Made by a program: the position numbers and the translations under genes. This document shows, piece by piece, positions 1 to 6,753 of a stretch of 9,868 nt of DNA. How positions within the stretch are numbered: position 1 is the stretch's first letter; the number at the start of each line of letters is the position of its first letter. This DNA comes from Treponema sp. (GTDB taxonomy: Bacteria; Spirochaetota; Spirochaetia; Treponematales; Breznakiellaceae), in assembly GCA_031254175.1 (NCBI GenBank), contig JAIRUY010000082.1, positions 1 through 9,868 on the forward strand. Reading direction: 5' to 3'. The notes under the pieces are model-generated. The model did not search any database and was not told the DNA's origin. It was given only the letters and a program-made list of their open reading frames with translations.

Positions 1-17
1 CAATATCTACATTAAAT

Positions 18-1079
18 ATGGTATTAAAGCTTTTTTACATTATAAAACGGCGCTTTCCCCTTTTCTCTTACATTCTGAACAGGCTTTTAACGATGGCAGT
101 AATGCTCTTCCTTTTGGGGCTTGCCGTTTTCGGCCTGATGGCGCTCGCGCCCGGCGACATTGTAGATCAAATAATGATACAGCAGCTTTTCAGTGAACAT
201 CAGGGCAGGGCCGGCATGAATCTACAAAACATGAACTCAGAGCAGCTTGACGCGCGCCGTGCGGAACTTGGTCTTGACCAGCCGTTTTATGTTCAATATT
301 TCCGCTGGCTTAACCGTGTCATTGTTCATCAGGACCTTGGGGTCGGTCTTATTTCACGCGCGCCGGTTTCATTTTTAATTTCTTCGCGGATTATAAACTC
401 GCTTGTTTTAAATTTAATTTCGCTCGTTTTAATTACATTTTTTTCATTTGCGCTGGGAATCTATTTTTCAACCAAAGCGGGAACAAGAACCGATACTGCG
501 GTAACATTTTTTGCCCTTGTAATGCATGCCTTTCCGGGGCTGCTGCTTCTTATACTTCTGCAGTTATTTGCGTCTGCGTCGGGGCTCTTTCCCGTAACTG
601 CATATCCGTCATTTCCTTTTTCAGAAAATCCCGCAAAGTTTGTTTTTTCTTTCTCGCACCATATCTTCCTGCCGTTAACAGCCGCTTTTCTTGGCGGAAT
701 AGGCGGCTCTTTGCGGATGATCCGGGCTACAATGCTTGACCAGCTCGGGCAGCCGTACATTACAAGCCTGCGTTCACGCGGCATAGCGGAATGGCGCATA
801 TACTTTGCGCATGCTTTCCGCAACACATTAAACCCCTACATTACAGGCTCTGCGAATCTTCTGGCAAGCCTTTTTTCCGGCTCTCTCATTCTGGAAATCA
901 TTTTTGCCTATCCGGGTATAGGCAGGCTGATGTACGAGGCGGTAATTCAGCAGGACATCAATCTTGTCCTTGCAAATATAATGTTTATTTCCTTTCTTGT
1001 ATTGGCCGGCATGGCGATTGCAGATATTGCCCTTGCGCTCGTTGATCCCCGTATCAGATACGGAAAAGAGCAGCAATGA
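18..1079 (+). CDS. Oligopeptide/dipeptide ABC transporter permease, DppB/OppB type
   Basis: Inner-membrane permease subunit of a peptide-type (Opp/Dpp/Nik) ABC importer, expected to pair with the next permease and form the substrate channel. Residues ~18-45 form the first membrane helix with the family's usual N-terminal pattern (ILNRLL, then LAPGD). A periplasmic stretch (~50-120) carries LGLDQPFYVQYFRWL and DLGVGL, both typical of OppB. About five more helices follow. The cytoplasmic EAA coupling loop is intact around RSRGIAEWRIYFAHAFRN, and the protein ends with the family's FAYPGIGRLMYEA and VDPRIRYG. Length (353 aa) is normal. The start is uncertain: ATG at 18 has no visible ribosome site in the 17 bases available, and the frame stays open to the window edge, so translation could begin earlier. 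Its TGA overlaps the next ATG (ATGA at 1076-1079), showing translational coupling. The substrate is not deducible without the binding protein. Confidence 0.9.
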   Translation: MVLKLFYIIKRRFPLFSYILNRLLTMAVMLFLLGLAVFGLMALAPGDIVDQIMIQQLFSEHQGRAGMNLQNMNSEQLDARRAELGLDQPFYVQYFRWLNRVIVHQDLGVGLISRAPVSFLISSRIINSLVLNLISLVLITFFSFALGIYFSTKAGTRTDTAVTFFALVMHAFPGLLLLILLQLFASASGLFPVTAYPSFPFSENPAKFVFSFSHHIFLPLTAAFLGGIGGSLRMIRATMLDQLGQPYITSLRSRGIAEWRIYFAHAFRNTLNPYITGSANLLASLFSGSLILEIIFAYPGIGRLMYEAVIQQDINLVLANIMFISFLVLAGMAIADIALALVDPRIRYGKEQQ

Positions 1080-2872
1080 GAAAAATTTTTAACTACATAA
1101 AAACACGCCCCGCAGCAATCATTTCGCTCTCTCTCCTTGCCCTTCTCTACTTTGTAATGATCTTTGCAGAATTTTTCGCTCCGTATTCGCCTAACACATC
1201 ATTTGCCGATAAGAGTTATCACCCGCCCAACGCCCGTTTCTATCAGGGAAAATTACAGGCGCAGGAATGGCGGATAACAAACTCGGTAACATGGAAATAC
1301 GCCCGTGTCCGCGATCATTATTCAGAGCTTAAATTTTTCGGCAGGGGAGAGCCTTATTTGTTGTGGGGAATCATTCCGGCGGACAGGCATTTTTTTACTA
1401 CAGGGCAAAGTGAATATCCTGTTTTTCTGATGGGAGCTGATAATCTTGGCAGGGATCTTTTCTCCCGCATTGTTTACGGTTCACGGGTTTCTTTAACCAT
1501 CGGTTTTGTCGCTACTGCCATTTCTCTTTTGCTTGCAGGCCTTGCGGGAGGACTTGCCGGCTTTTTCGGCGGCTTCACGGACTGGTCGATTATGAGAACG
1601 GCGGAATTTTTAATGCTGATCCCCGCGCTGTATTTAATTCTGTTCCTGCGTTCTTTGCTTGCATCTAACATGGATCCGGCACAGTCCTATATGATGATAA
1701 CATTGATTCTTTCGCTGGTCGGCTGGCCGGGATCCGCCCGCACAATCCGCGGCATGGTTCATGCCATCAAGAGGGAGGAATTTGTTCTTAACGCAAAACT
1801 GGAAATGATTCCATCCGTGATAATTATTTTCAGGCACATCATTCCCCAGCTTGCAAGTATTCTTATCGTAAGCGTGGCGCTCAGTATTCCCGGCTTTATA
1901 ATGACAGAAACAGTTCTTTCCTACCTTGGACTTGGTATTACAGACCCGGCGGTAAGCTGGGGTTCTCTTATCAAGCGTGACCTTTCAACAATTTCAAATC
2001 TGCGCGCGTTTCCCTGGCTGATAAATCCTGTCTGGTTTTTATTGGCCGTAACGCTTGGATTTAATTTTATCGGTGATGCAATGCGTGATTTTTTTGACCC
2101 GTATCACACCATATTTACAAGGAGAAAAAGAAGAAGCCCGGGCAGGAAACAGGAGACAGCCTGCTCCCCGCCGCCCGCTGCCAGCTCTATGCTCCTCACT
2201 CCCCGCTTCCTGCTTAAAATCACCGATCTGTATATAAACTTCACTACTCTGCGCGGCAATGAACTCATTTCCATTCACGCCGTTCGTGGTATTTCTTTTA
2301 CTCTGCAAAAAGGTGAAACGCTTGGCATTGTTGGAGAAAGCGGTTCAGGAAAAAGCGTCAGCACTCTGGCAATTCCCGGTTTACTGCCGCGCAATGCGGA
2401 TATTCGCGGCTCAATTTGTTATGAAGGAAAGGAAATCACCGGTTTCAATACAGAGGCGCTGCGTAAATACCGCGGAAAAAAGATCGGCATGATCTTTCAG
2501 GAGCCGGGACGCTCTTTTGATCCGCTTCAAAATATGGGAAGTGTTTTTTTGGAAACATTCAGAAACAGCGAGCCGAAAATTACAAAGGAAGAGGCGGCAA
2601 AACGCGCGATTATATTGCTGGAAGAAACCGGTCTTGATAACGGAGCCGAAAGATTAATTAACTTTCCGCATCAGTTTTCGGGCGGGCAGCTTCAGCGGAT
2701 AGGCATTGCCCTTGCCCTCGCTCAAGGCTGCGAGCTGTTAATCGCAGATGAGCCTACCACGGCGCTTGATCTTACAATTCAAAAACAGATAATCGATTTG
2801 TTAAAAACCCTGCGCCGGACAAGAAACATTTCCATTATCTTTATCAGCCATGACATTGACCTTGTAGCGTAA
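1076..2872 (+). CDS. Fused DppC-type permease and DppD-type ATPase, cut short by an in-frame stop
   Basis: Two importer subunits in one frame of 598 codons. Residues 1-345 are a DppC/OppC-type permease: helix 1 (~13-34), a long periplasmic insertion (~36-115), the GADNLGRDLFSRIVYG signature (120-135), then the remaining helices up to GDAMRDFFDPY. Residues 346-378 are an Arg/Lys- then Pro-rich linker. Residues ~379-598 are the nucleotide-binding domain: Walker A GESGSGKS (420-427), Q-loop Q475, signature FSGGQ (534-538), Walker B with D558-E559, D-loop ALD (563-565) and switch H592. TAA at 2870-2872 stands where relatives have Glu (VAEISDR), so the C-terminal ~100 residues are lost although their code follows in frame. 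The coupling loop is also altered: its conserved glycine is missing around LNAKLEMIPS (238-247). Permease-ATPase fusions of this class are known elsewhere, for example in actinobacteria. ATG 2189 (residue 372) could start a separate ATPase, but no good ribosome site precedes it. Either a recent pseudogene or a shortened protein with complete ATPase motifs. Confidence 0.85.
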   Translation: MRKIFNYIKTRPAAIISLSLLALLYFVMIFAEFFAPYSPNTSFADKSYHPPNARFYQGKLQAQEWRITNSVTWKYARVRDHYSELKFFGRGEPYLLWGIIPADRHFFTTGQSEYPVFLMGADNLGRDLFSRIVYGSRVSLTIGFVATAISLLLAGLAGGLAGFFGGFTDWSIMRTAEFLMLIPALYLILFLRSLLASNMDPAQSYMMITLILSLVGWPGSARTIRGMVHAIKREEFVLNAKLEMIPSVIIIFRHIIPQLASILIVSVALSIPGFIMTETVLSYLGLGITDPAVSWGSLIKRDLSTISNLRAFPWLINPVWFLLAVTLGFNFIGDAMRDFFDPYHTIFTRRKRRSPGRKQETACSPPPAASSMLLTPRFLLKITDLYINFTTLRGNELISIHAVRGISFTLQKGETLGIVGESGSGKSVSTLAIPGLLPRNADIRGSICYEGKEITGFNTEALRKYRGKKIGMIFQEPGRSFDPLQNMGSVFLETFRNSEPKITKEEAAKRAIILLEETGLDNGAERLINFPHQFSGGQLQRIGIALALAQGCELLIADEPTTALDLTIQKQIIDLLKTLRRTRNISIIFISHDIDLVA

Positions 2873-3175
2873 ATATCTGACCGAATTATGGTAATGTACG
2901 GCGGCTTTGTTGTGGAATCGGGCGCTGCGGCGGAAATAACAAAAAACGCCCGTCATCCATATACAAAAGCCCTGCTTGCCGCGTCTCCGCGCTTTGGAAG
3001 CCATTATTCAAAAGAGAGACTGATTACAATTCCGGGAAAAGTCAGCGATCCTGCCAATCCGGAGCCCGGCTGTCCGTTTGCCCCGCGCTGTGCACAGGTA
3101 AAACCGGCATGTACCGAAGGAATTCCGCCTTTGGAGACCGAAAATTTACATGAGTTAAGATGTTACAATTACTAA
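2873..3175 (+). pseudogene. Detached C-terminal part of the DppD-type ATPase
   Basis: This is the same reading frame as the preceding fusion, continuing past its TAA without any shift. It encodes ISDRIMVMYGG and VESG, then the family's HPYTKALL block, a basic/hydrophobic stretch ending in IPGKVSDP, and the cysteine-rich tail PGCPFAPRC...PAC...RC (spacing C-x5-C-x6-C-x16-C). This is the complete oligopeptide/dipeptide transporter C-terminal domain that normally follows the switch histidine. The four-cysteine pattern is conserved in the family, and a [4Fe-4S] cluster has been reported there in a mycobacterial DppD. The first in-frame ATG is at 2888, with no Shine-Dalgarno before it, so independent translation is doubtful. 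The region is otherwise undamaged, which points to a very recent stop mutation, a sequencing error or readthrough. Confidence 0.8.
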
Positions 3176-3185
3176 AAAATTAACC

Positions 3186-3214
3186 TTGAATTTTTTACAA
3201 TTATCAATTAAAAT
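3186..3214 (+). promoter_or_regulatory. Predicted sigma-70-type promoter
   Basis: TTGAAT at 3186-3191 and TAAAAT at 3209-3214 are separated by exactly 17 bases, within a very AT-rich stretch. Transcription would start near 3221, giving a short leader before the ATG at 3238. It lies right after the end of the transporter remnant and probably starts a new transcript for the small secreted protein and the phosphoesterase gene. Prediction by consensus only. Confidence 0.55.
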
Positions 3215-3225
3215 AAGAGTATTAT

Positions 3226-3231
3226 AAGGAG
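3226..3231 (+). promoter_or_regulatory. Ribosome binding site of the small secreted protein gene
   Basis: AAGGAG lies 6 bases before the ATG at 3238. It is the strongest Shine-Dalgarno on the plus strand of this window and fixes the start of the following gene. Confidence 0.75.
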
Positions 3232-3237
3232 CAAGGT

Positions 3238-3654
3238 ATGAAAAAACTCATAATTGTATTTGTCATTTTAACGGTAGCGTTGCCGGTTTTTGCCCAAAAT
3301 AGAACCCCAAGTCTTGATGATAATATTTACTATCTCAATGTTCCTGTAGAAAAAGTATACCCGTCAGTAGACGGATATATCGTTCAATACCGGAAAAACT
3401 CTTCCCATACCCTCGGAACTATTGGCCTTCCAATTGAATGGTTTACAAGCGGAGCAGCAAAAGCAGAGGTATTTAATTTACCGAATGGATTAGACTGGCC
3501 TACAATGTCTATTTTTTACGTTAATGGAGAATTCAGTCATGTAAGGCTGTACCTTCATCCTGTAAAAAGTCATAGAACATGGGGGAACCTTCCTTTGGGT
3601 ACAGATGTAAACAGATTCTTTCCAAGCCGCGAAACCTTAATTATTGAATTCTAA
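3238..3654 (+). CDS. Small secreted protein of unknown function
   Basis: I do not recognise the family. The 138-residue product starts with a clear Sec signal peptide: MKK, a hydrophobic core (LIIVFVILTVALPV), and a likely signal peptidase I site after VFA, before QN. The mature part (~118 aa) has no cysteine and no further membrane helix. It is rich in aromatic residues and predicted to be mostly beta (NIYYLNVPVEKVYP, YIVQYRK, MSIFYVNGEFSHVRLYLHP), so a small periplasmic or exported beta-sheet protein is likely. The start is well supported by the promoter and ribosome site just upstream. Its stop overlaps the start of the phosphoesterase gene by one base (TAATG, 3652-3656), so the two are co-translated. 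No functional link is evident from the sequence. Confidence 0.8.
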   Translation: MKKLIIVFVILTVALPVFAQNRTPSLDDNIYYLNVPVEKVYPSVDGYIVQYRKNSSHTLGTIGLPIEWFTSGAAKAEVFNLPNGLDWPTMSIFYVNGEFSHVRLYLHPVKSHRTWGNLPLGTDVNRFFPSRETLIIEF

Positions 3655-4664
3655 TGGATTCCGGTATCGAAATAAAAGATATACCGGATGAGCTTGTAAG
3701 TTTTATTAATACTGGCTCAAAGTTCATTATAGCCGGTCATAAAGAGCCTGATGGAGACTGCGTAGGGAGTCAGCTTGCTCTTCGCAGCGCACTGTTGCGG
3801 CTTGGTAAAGAAGCGGTTTCCTGTTCCGCAGGTCCCTTCAAGCGGGCAGAGTTAAAAGACTTTACAGGGCAATTCACAGATTTCCGCGCTTTTCAAAGAG
3901 ATAATTCAAAGTCCCATGATATAAGAGTAATCGTTGTTGATTGCTCCGCACCGGAAAGAATGGGAGATCTTCACGAATTATTTGAAAAGTATAACTGTGC
4001 GATAATAGATCATCATGCGGCTGCAAGCCATCCGCTTTCCACATCCGAATCTCCTGTTTTTGTTGACGCAAGCTCCCCTTCATGCACATTGATAATTGAA
4101 AAACTAATAACCGCTCTTGGGCTTAAACTTACACCGGAAGAAGCGGAATTGCTTTTATTCGGACTTTGCACAGACACAGGATTTTTTCGTCACCTGACAG
4201 AAAAAAATTCGGCGGTTTTTGAATCTGCTGCAAAAATGGTGCGTCACGGCGCAAATCCAAAGAGCATTTATAATACCATGCACAGCGGCAAAAGCCTTGA
4301 ATCCAGAATATTGCTCGGCCATATCCTTTCCAGAACAGAATCACATTTTGACGGAAGATTGATAATAAGCCATGAGACATTGGAAGAATTCAAAAAGTAT
4401 GGTTTTGAAGGCAGAGATTCTGAAAATTTAAATAAACTTCTTCTATCCATAGAAGGCACAGAAGCAACTGCAGTTATCCGCCAAGAGAGTAATGATAATT
4501 GTACTGTGAGTTTAAGGTCTGTAGACAAAATTGATGTTGCAAAAATTGCCGTTTCTTTCGGCGGAGGCGGACACAAAAATGCGGCAGGACTCACAATGCA
4601 AGGAAATATTTCAACTGTAAAACAAAATATACTAGAAACATTTTCAAAAATTTTCATTAGTTAA
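3654..4664 (+). CDS. nrnA: DHH/DHHA1 phosphoesterase, NrnA family (nanoRNase / pAp phosphatase)
   Basis: Cytoplasmic Mn-dependent phosphoesterase. NrnA-family enzymes degrade very short oligonucleotides to mononucleotides, and many also dephosphorylate 3'-phosphoadenosine 5'-phosphate (pAp). All metal ligands can be seen: GHKEPDGD (H29, D33, D35), VVDCSAPER (D96), IIDHH (D119-H120-H121) and GLCTDTG (D174). The C-terminal DHHA1 substrate-binding domain carries SFGGGGHKNAAG (301-312). At 336 residues it is close to the usual ~310-340. The ATG overlaps the stop of the secreted-protein gene and has no strong ribosome site of its own, so it probably relies on translational coupling. The exact preference (2-5-mers, pAp or cyclic dinucleotide products such as pApA) cannot be read from sequence. 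Confidence is high for the family and moderate for the name. Confidence 0.92.
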   Translation: MDSGIEIKDIPDELVSFINTGSKFIIAGHKEPDGDCVGSQLALRSALLRLGKEAVSCSAGPFKRAELKDFTGQFTDFRAFQRDNSKSHDIRVIVVDCSAPERMGDLHELFEKYNCAIIDHHAAASHPLSTSESPVFVDASSPSCTLIIEKLITALGLKLTPEEAELLLFGLCTDTGFFRHLTEKNSAVFESAAKMVRHGANPKSIYNTMHSGKSLESRILLGHILSRTESHFDGRLIISHETLEEFKKYGFEGRDSENLNKLLLSIEGTEATAVIRQESNDNCTVSLRSVDKIDVAKIAVSFGGGGHKNAAGLTMQGNISTVKQNILETFSKIFIS

Positions 4665-4768
4665 TAAAAATAATTCAGATATGATTTTTCTCACGTTTTA
4701 TAAAATGCTTCTGCATGATTCTGTACTCTGCTCCGTCCAAAACCGATATCAAAAACAGAGGTTATTAA
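4665..4768 (+). promoter_or_regulatory. Intergenic leader with a weak promoter candidate
   Basis: This 104-bp AT-rich gap separates nrnA from the sigma-like gene. TATAAA at 4699-4704 is a fair -10 box. The only -35 candidate, TTCAGA at 4674-4679, lies 19 bases away and matches poorly, so the promoter is tentative. AGAGG at 4757-4761, 7 bases before the ATG at 4769, is a plausible ribosome site. I see no hairpin with a T-run that would end the nrnA transcript, so readthrough is possible. Confidence 0.35.
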
Positions 4769-5635
4769 ATGCAAAAATATTTATTGGACGAATTACATTC
4801 AAATTTTATCAAAGGAAAAATTAAACGTGCCGATTTTGAAGGAGCAATCTATAATTATTATCTGTGCAATCAGGATAAAACCTGTCTACGCCACTGGACC
4901 AGTGATGAATACGAAGATTACATTTCCTGGTTTTATCCGCGCTTTAAAAAAGCAATCGATTCATACAAAGAGATAGGTTCAACATTTGGCGCGTTTTTGG
5001 GAAAGTATATGGCCTTGTCTTCAAAAGAATATCATGTACGGCAAAAAACACAAAGAGTTATTGAATATTCGGCATGGAGCGCCAGAGCTCCGGATTTATA
5101 TACGCATGAAGAATCAGCGGAATATTATCATGAAAAAGATGAAAATATATTATCAAAACTCATTGACAACAAAAGCGGAAGAAAAAATACAAGGCGGATA
5201 TTGGCTCTTGTCCTGAAATGTTATTATTATATTTCCGCTGATTTTATCGAAAGAATCGCGCCAAAAATCGGGATTGACAGCAACGAGCTGAAAGAGATGC
5301 TGGAGAAAATCTGCAAAATAAGGCAGAAAAAAGATGACGCTATTTACCGCATGAAAGAAAGGATTTATTGTCAATATTATAAATGCTTTGTATATGAAAA
5401 AAGACTTTCATTTATTCATGAAGATACCGCAGCATTCAACAAATTAAAACTTCGTCTGGAAAAAACAAGGCTTAGGCTGGAAAGAATGCGAATGCGTTTA
5501 AAGCGAATTCGCACAGAAGCAACAAACCAGCAGATAGCGGAAGTATTAAATATCAAAAAAGGCACTGTAGACGCAAGTCTTCACAAGTTAAAAGCCAAAT
5601 TGGATGTTCTGGCAGAGAAATCCATGCTGAACTAA
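4769..5635 (+). CDS. Sigma-factor-like DNA-binding protein with basic heptad repeats
   Basis: Probable cytoplasmic transcription regulator that I cannot assign to a named family. The C-terminal segment (251-278, TNQQIAEVLNIKKGTVDASL and what follows) has the layout of a sigma-70 region 4.2 / LuxR-like helix-turn-helix. The N-terminal part (~20-90; FEGAIYNYYLCNQ, EDYISWFYPRFKKAIDSY, TFGAFLGKYM) resembles sigma region 2 in pattern, but no clear -10 recognition motif is visible. The middle (~140-210) is helical with several cysteines and tyrosines. Residues 226-246 are three back-to-back heptads (LKLRLEK, TRLRLER, MRMRLKR) that form a strongly basic amphipathic helix leading into the helix-turn-helix. 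It could be a divergent sigma factor, or a regulator that borrowed sigma domains. The gene stands alone on the plus strand, and its TAA overlaps the stop of convergent galM. Confidence 0.7.
   Translation: MQKYLLDELHSNFIKGKIKRADFEGAIYNYYLCNQDKTCLRHWTSDEYEDYISWFYPRFKKAIDSYKEIGSTFGAFLGKYMALSSKEYHVRQKTQRVIEYSAWSARAPDLYTHEESAEYYHEKDENILSKLIDNKSGRKNTRRILALVLKCYYYISADFIERIAPKIGIDSNELKEMLEKICKIRQKKDDAIYRMKERIYCQYYKCFVYEKRLSFIHEDTAAFNKLKLRLEKTRLRLERMRMRLKRIRTEATNQQIAEVLNIKKGTVDASLHKLKAKLDVLAEKSMLN
5444..5506 (+). repeat. Three imperfect 21-bp in-frame tandem repeats (basic heptads)
   Basis: The three 21-base units 5444-5464, 5465-5485 and 5486-5506 encode LKLRLEK, TRLRLER and MRMRLKR. Units one and two share most bases around CTT-CGT/AGG-CTG-GAA. 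The third keeps the protein pattern more than the DNA. This suggests old internal duplication held by selection for a basic coiled coil. Confidence 0.6.
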
Positions 5636-6660
5636 AATCCAAACGCAAAAACGGTCTTTTCGTGATAATCATTTTCAGGACCGGCAGTGCATGACGGAAA
5701 ATTGTTGTGATTCGGAGTATCCGGGAAATGCTGTGTTTCAAGACAGAAACCGGAATGTTTTCCATAGATGATACCCTGTTTGCCTTTAACATTATTAAGG
5801 AAATTCCCTGTGTAGAACTGAACAGCTGGCTGAGTGGTAAAAACCTTTATTGATCTCCCGCTTGTGTTTTCATAAACTTCAGCGCATGGGCGCAGTTTTC
5901 CCTGTTCTCCGTCTACAACAAAACAATGATCGTAGCCGTCAAGTTGTCCAAGATTGGAATCAAAGCGTCTTCGTGTTTTAAAATCAAACGGACTGTTTTT
6001 TACAGGGAGAACTGCGCCTGTAGGAATATATTTATCATCAATTTCTACATAAGAAGAAGAATGAAGAACAAGTTCATGTGAAAAAATATTGCCTTTGCTT
6101 TCTCCTGCTAAATTAAAATACGCATGATTTGTCAGGTTCACGGGACAAGGCGCATCAACTTTCGCCTGATAGTCTGCAATTATTTCATTTGATTTTGTAA
6201 GTCCGTAACTTACAACAGCTTTTAAATTTCCCGGGAAGCCGCCTTCGCCGTCCGGACTTTCCATTTCAAAACGCACATAAGCGCCTTCACTTTCTTCGTA
6301 CGTTTCGGCTTTCCAGAGCATTTTGTCAAAGCCTCTCCATCCCGAATGCAGACAGTTTTCGCCGTCGTTCGCGTCAAGCTTATGCGTTTTACCATTCAGT
6401 GTAAAAGCGGCGCCTTTGATTCTGTTGGCAAAACGGCCGACTGTTACGCCAAGATACGGCTCATTATTTAAAAAGCCGTTAAGGGCCGAATAGCCAAGCA
6501 GCACATCATCTTGAACGCCTTTGCCGCAAGGAACCAGCAAGCTTGTCCATGCTGCGCCAAAATTCGTGAGCGAAAGTTTTAAATCTCCCACGCTGAGCGT
6601 ATATAATTTTACTTTTTTTCCATTGGAAAGAATTCCAAATATTTTTTCTTTTATTTTCAT
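5632..6660 (-). CDS. galM: Aldose 1-epimerase (galactose mutarotase)
   Basis: Cytoplasmic enzyme that interconverts the alpha and beta anomers of aldohexoses such as galactose and glucose, feeding the Leloir pathway. The protein is a full-length 342-residue GalM. Its sugar-binding and catalytic residues match the well-studied Lactococcus enzyme in order and spacing: R80 in GRFANR, H105 in CLHSGWRGFD, H179 in LTNHAYFNL (general acid), D243 in GYDH and E308 in FCLETQHFPD (general base). PGN and GFPG motifs and the C-terminal HSGFCLETQ block are intact. The ATG at 6660 is supported by AGGGGG five bases upstream. No other galactose gene lies nearby, so its pathway here is not defined by context. 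It sits downstream of the Lol-like cluster on the same strand, after a 119-bp structured gap, and its TAG overlaps by four bases the stop of the convergent sigma-like gene. Confidence 0.96.
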   Translation of the reverse strand: MKIKEKIFGILSNGKKVKLYTLSVGDLKLSLTNFGAAWTSLLVPCGKGVQDDVLLGYSALNGFLNNEPYLGVTVGRFANRIKGAAFTLNGKTHKLDANDGENCLHSGWRGFDKMLWKAETYEESEGAYVRFEMESPDGEGGFPGNLKAVVSYGLTKSNEIIADYQAKVDAPCPVNLTNHAYFNLAGESKGNIFSHELVLHSSSYVEIDDKYIPTGAVLPVKNSPFDFKTRRRFDSNLGQLDGYDHCFVVDGEQGKLRPCAEVYENTSGRSIKVFTTQPAVQFYTGNFLNNVKGKQGIIYGKHSGFCLETQHFPDTPNHNNFPSCTAGPENDYHEKTVFAFGF

Positions 6661-6695
6661 GCTTTCCCCCTGCCGGTTTACGTTTGATTACCCAT

Positions 6696-6748
6696 TAGAG
6701 TTGTTCGGAAACTTCAAATCGAAGATACATTGTTCCTGAACAACTCTA
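6696..6748. repeat. 53-bp imperfect palindrome (long hairpin)
   Basis: The outer arms TAGAGTTGTTC (6696-6706) and GAACAACTCTA (6738-6748) are perfectly complementary over 11 bp. Inside, GGAA (6707-6710) can face TTCC (6733-6736) with a one-base bulge. At the centre CTTC (6712-6715) pairs with GAAG (6721-6724) around an AAATC loop. There is no T-run directly after it on either strand, so it does not fit a classical intrinsic terminator. It could be a dispersed palindromic repeat, a 5' leader structure of galM, or an operator. Confidence 0.7.
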
Positions 6749-6753
6749 TTATA
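6748..6753 (-). promoter_or_regulatory. Possible -10 box for galM
   Basis: The minus strand reads a perfect TATAAT here, overlapping the outer base of the palindrome. The hexamer 17 bases upstream (TATACG) is a poor -35, so this would need an activator or another sigma factor, or may be chance. A transcript from it would begin inside the right arm of the palindrome. Confidence 0.3.

Noticed and set aside
2189..2191. Independent start of the ATPase at ATG 2189 (residue 372)
   Set aside because: No Shine-Dalgarno lies at a usable distance, and the frame is open throughout from the permease. It stays possible but unsupported.
2870..2872. TAA reassigned to an amino acid in this organism
   Set aside because: The secreted-protein, nrnA, sigma-like, LolA-like and permease genes all end in TAA at the expected place, so TAA is a normal stop here.
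2888..3175. A separate small gene starting at ATG 2888
   Set aside because: It is in frame with the upstream ATPase, matches that family's C-terminal domain and has no ribosome site, so it is the detached end of the same gene.
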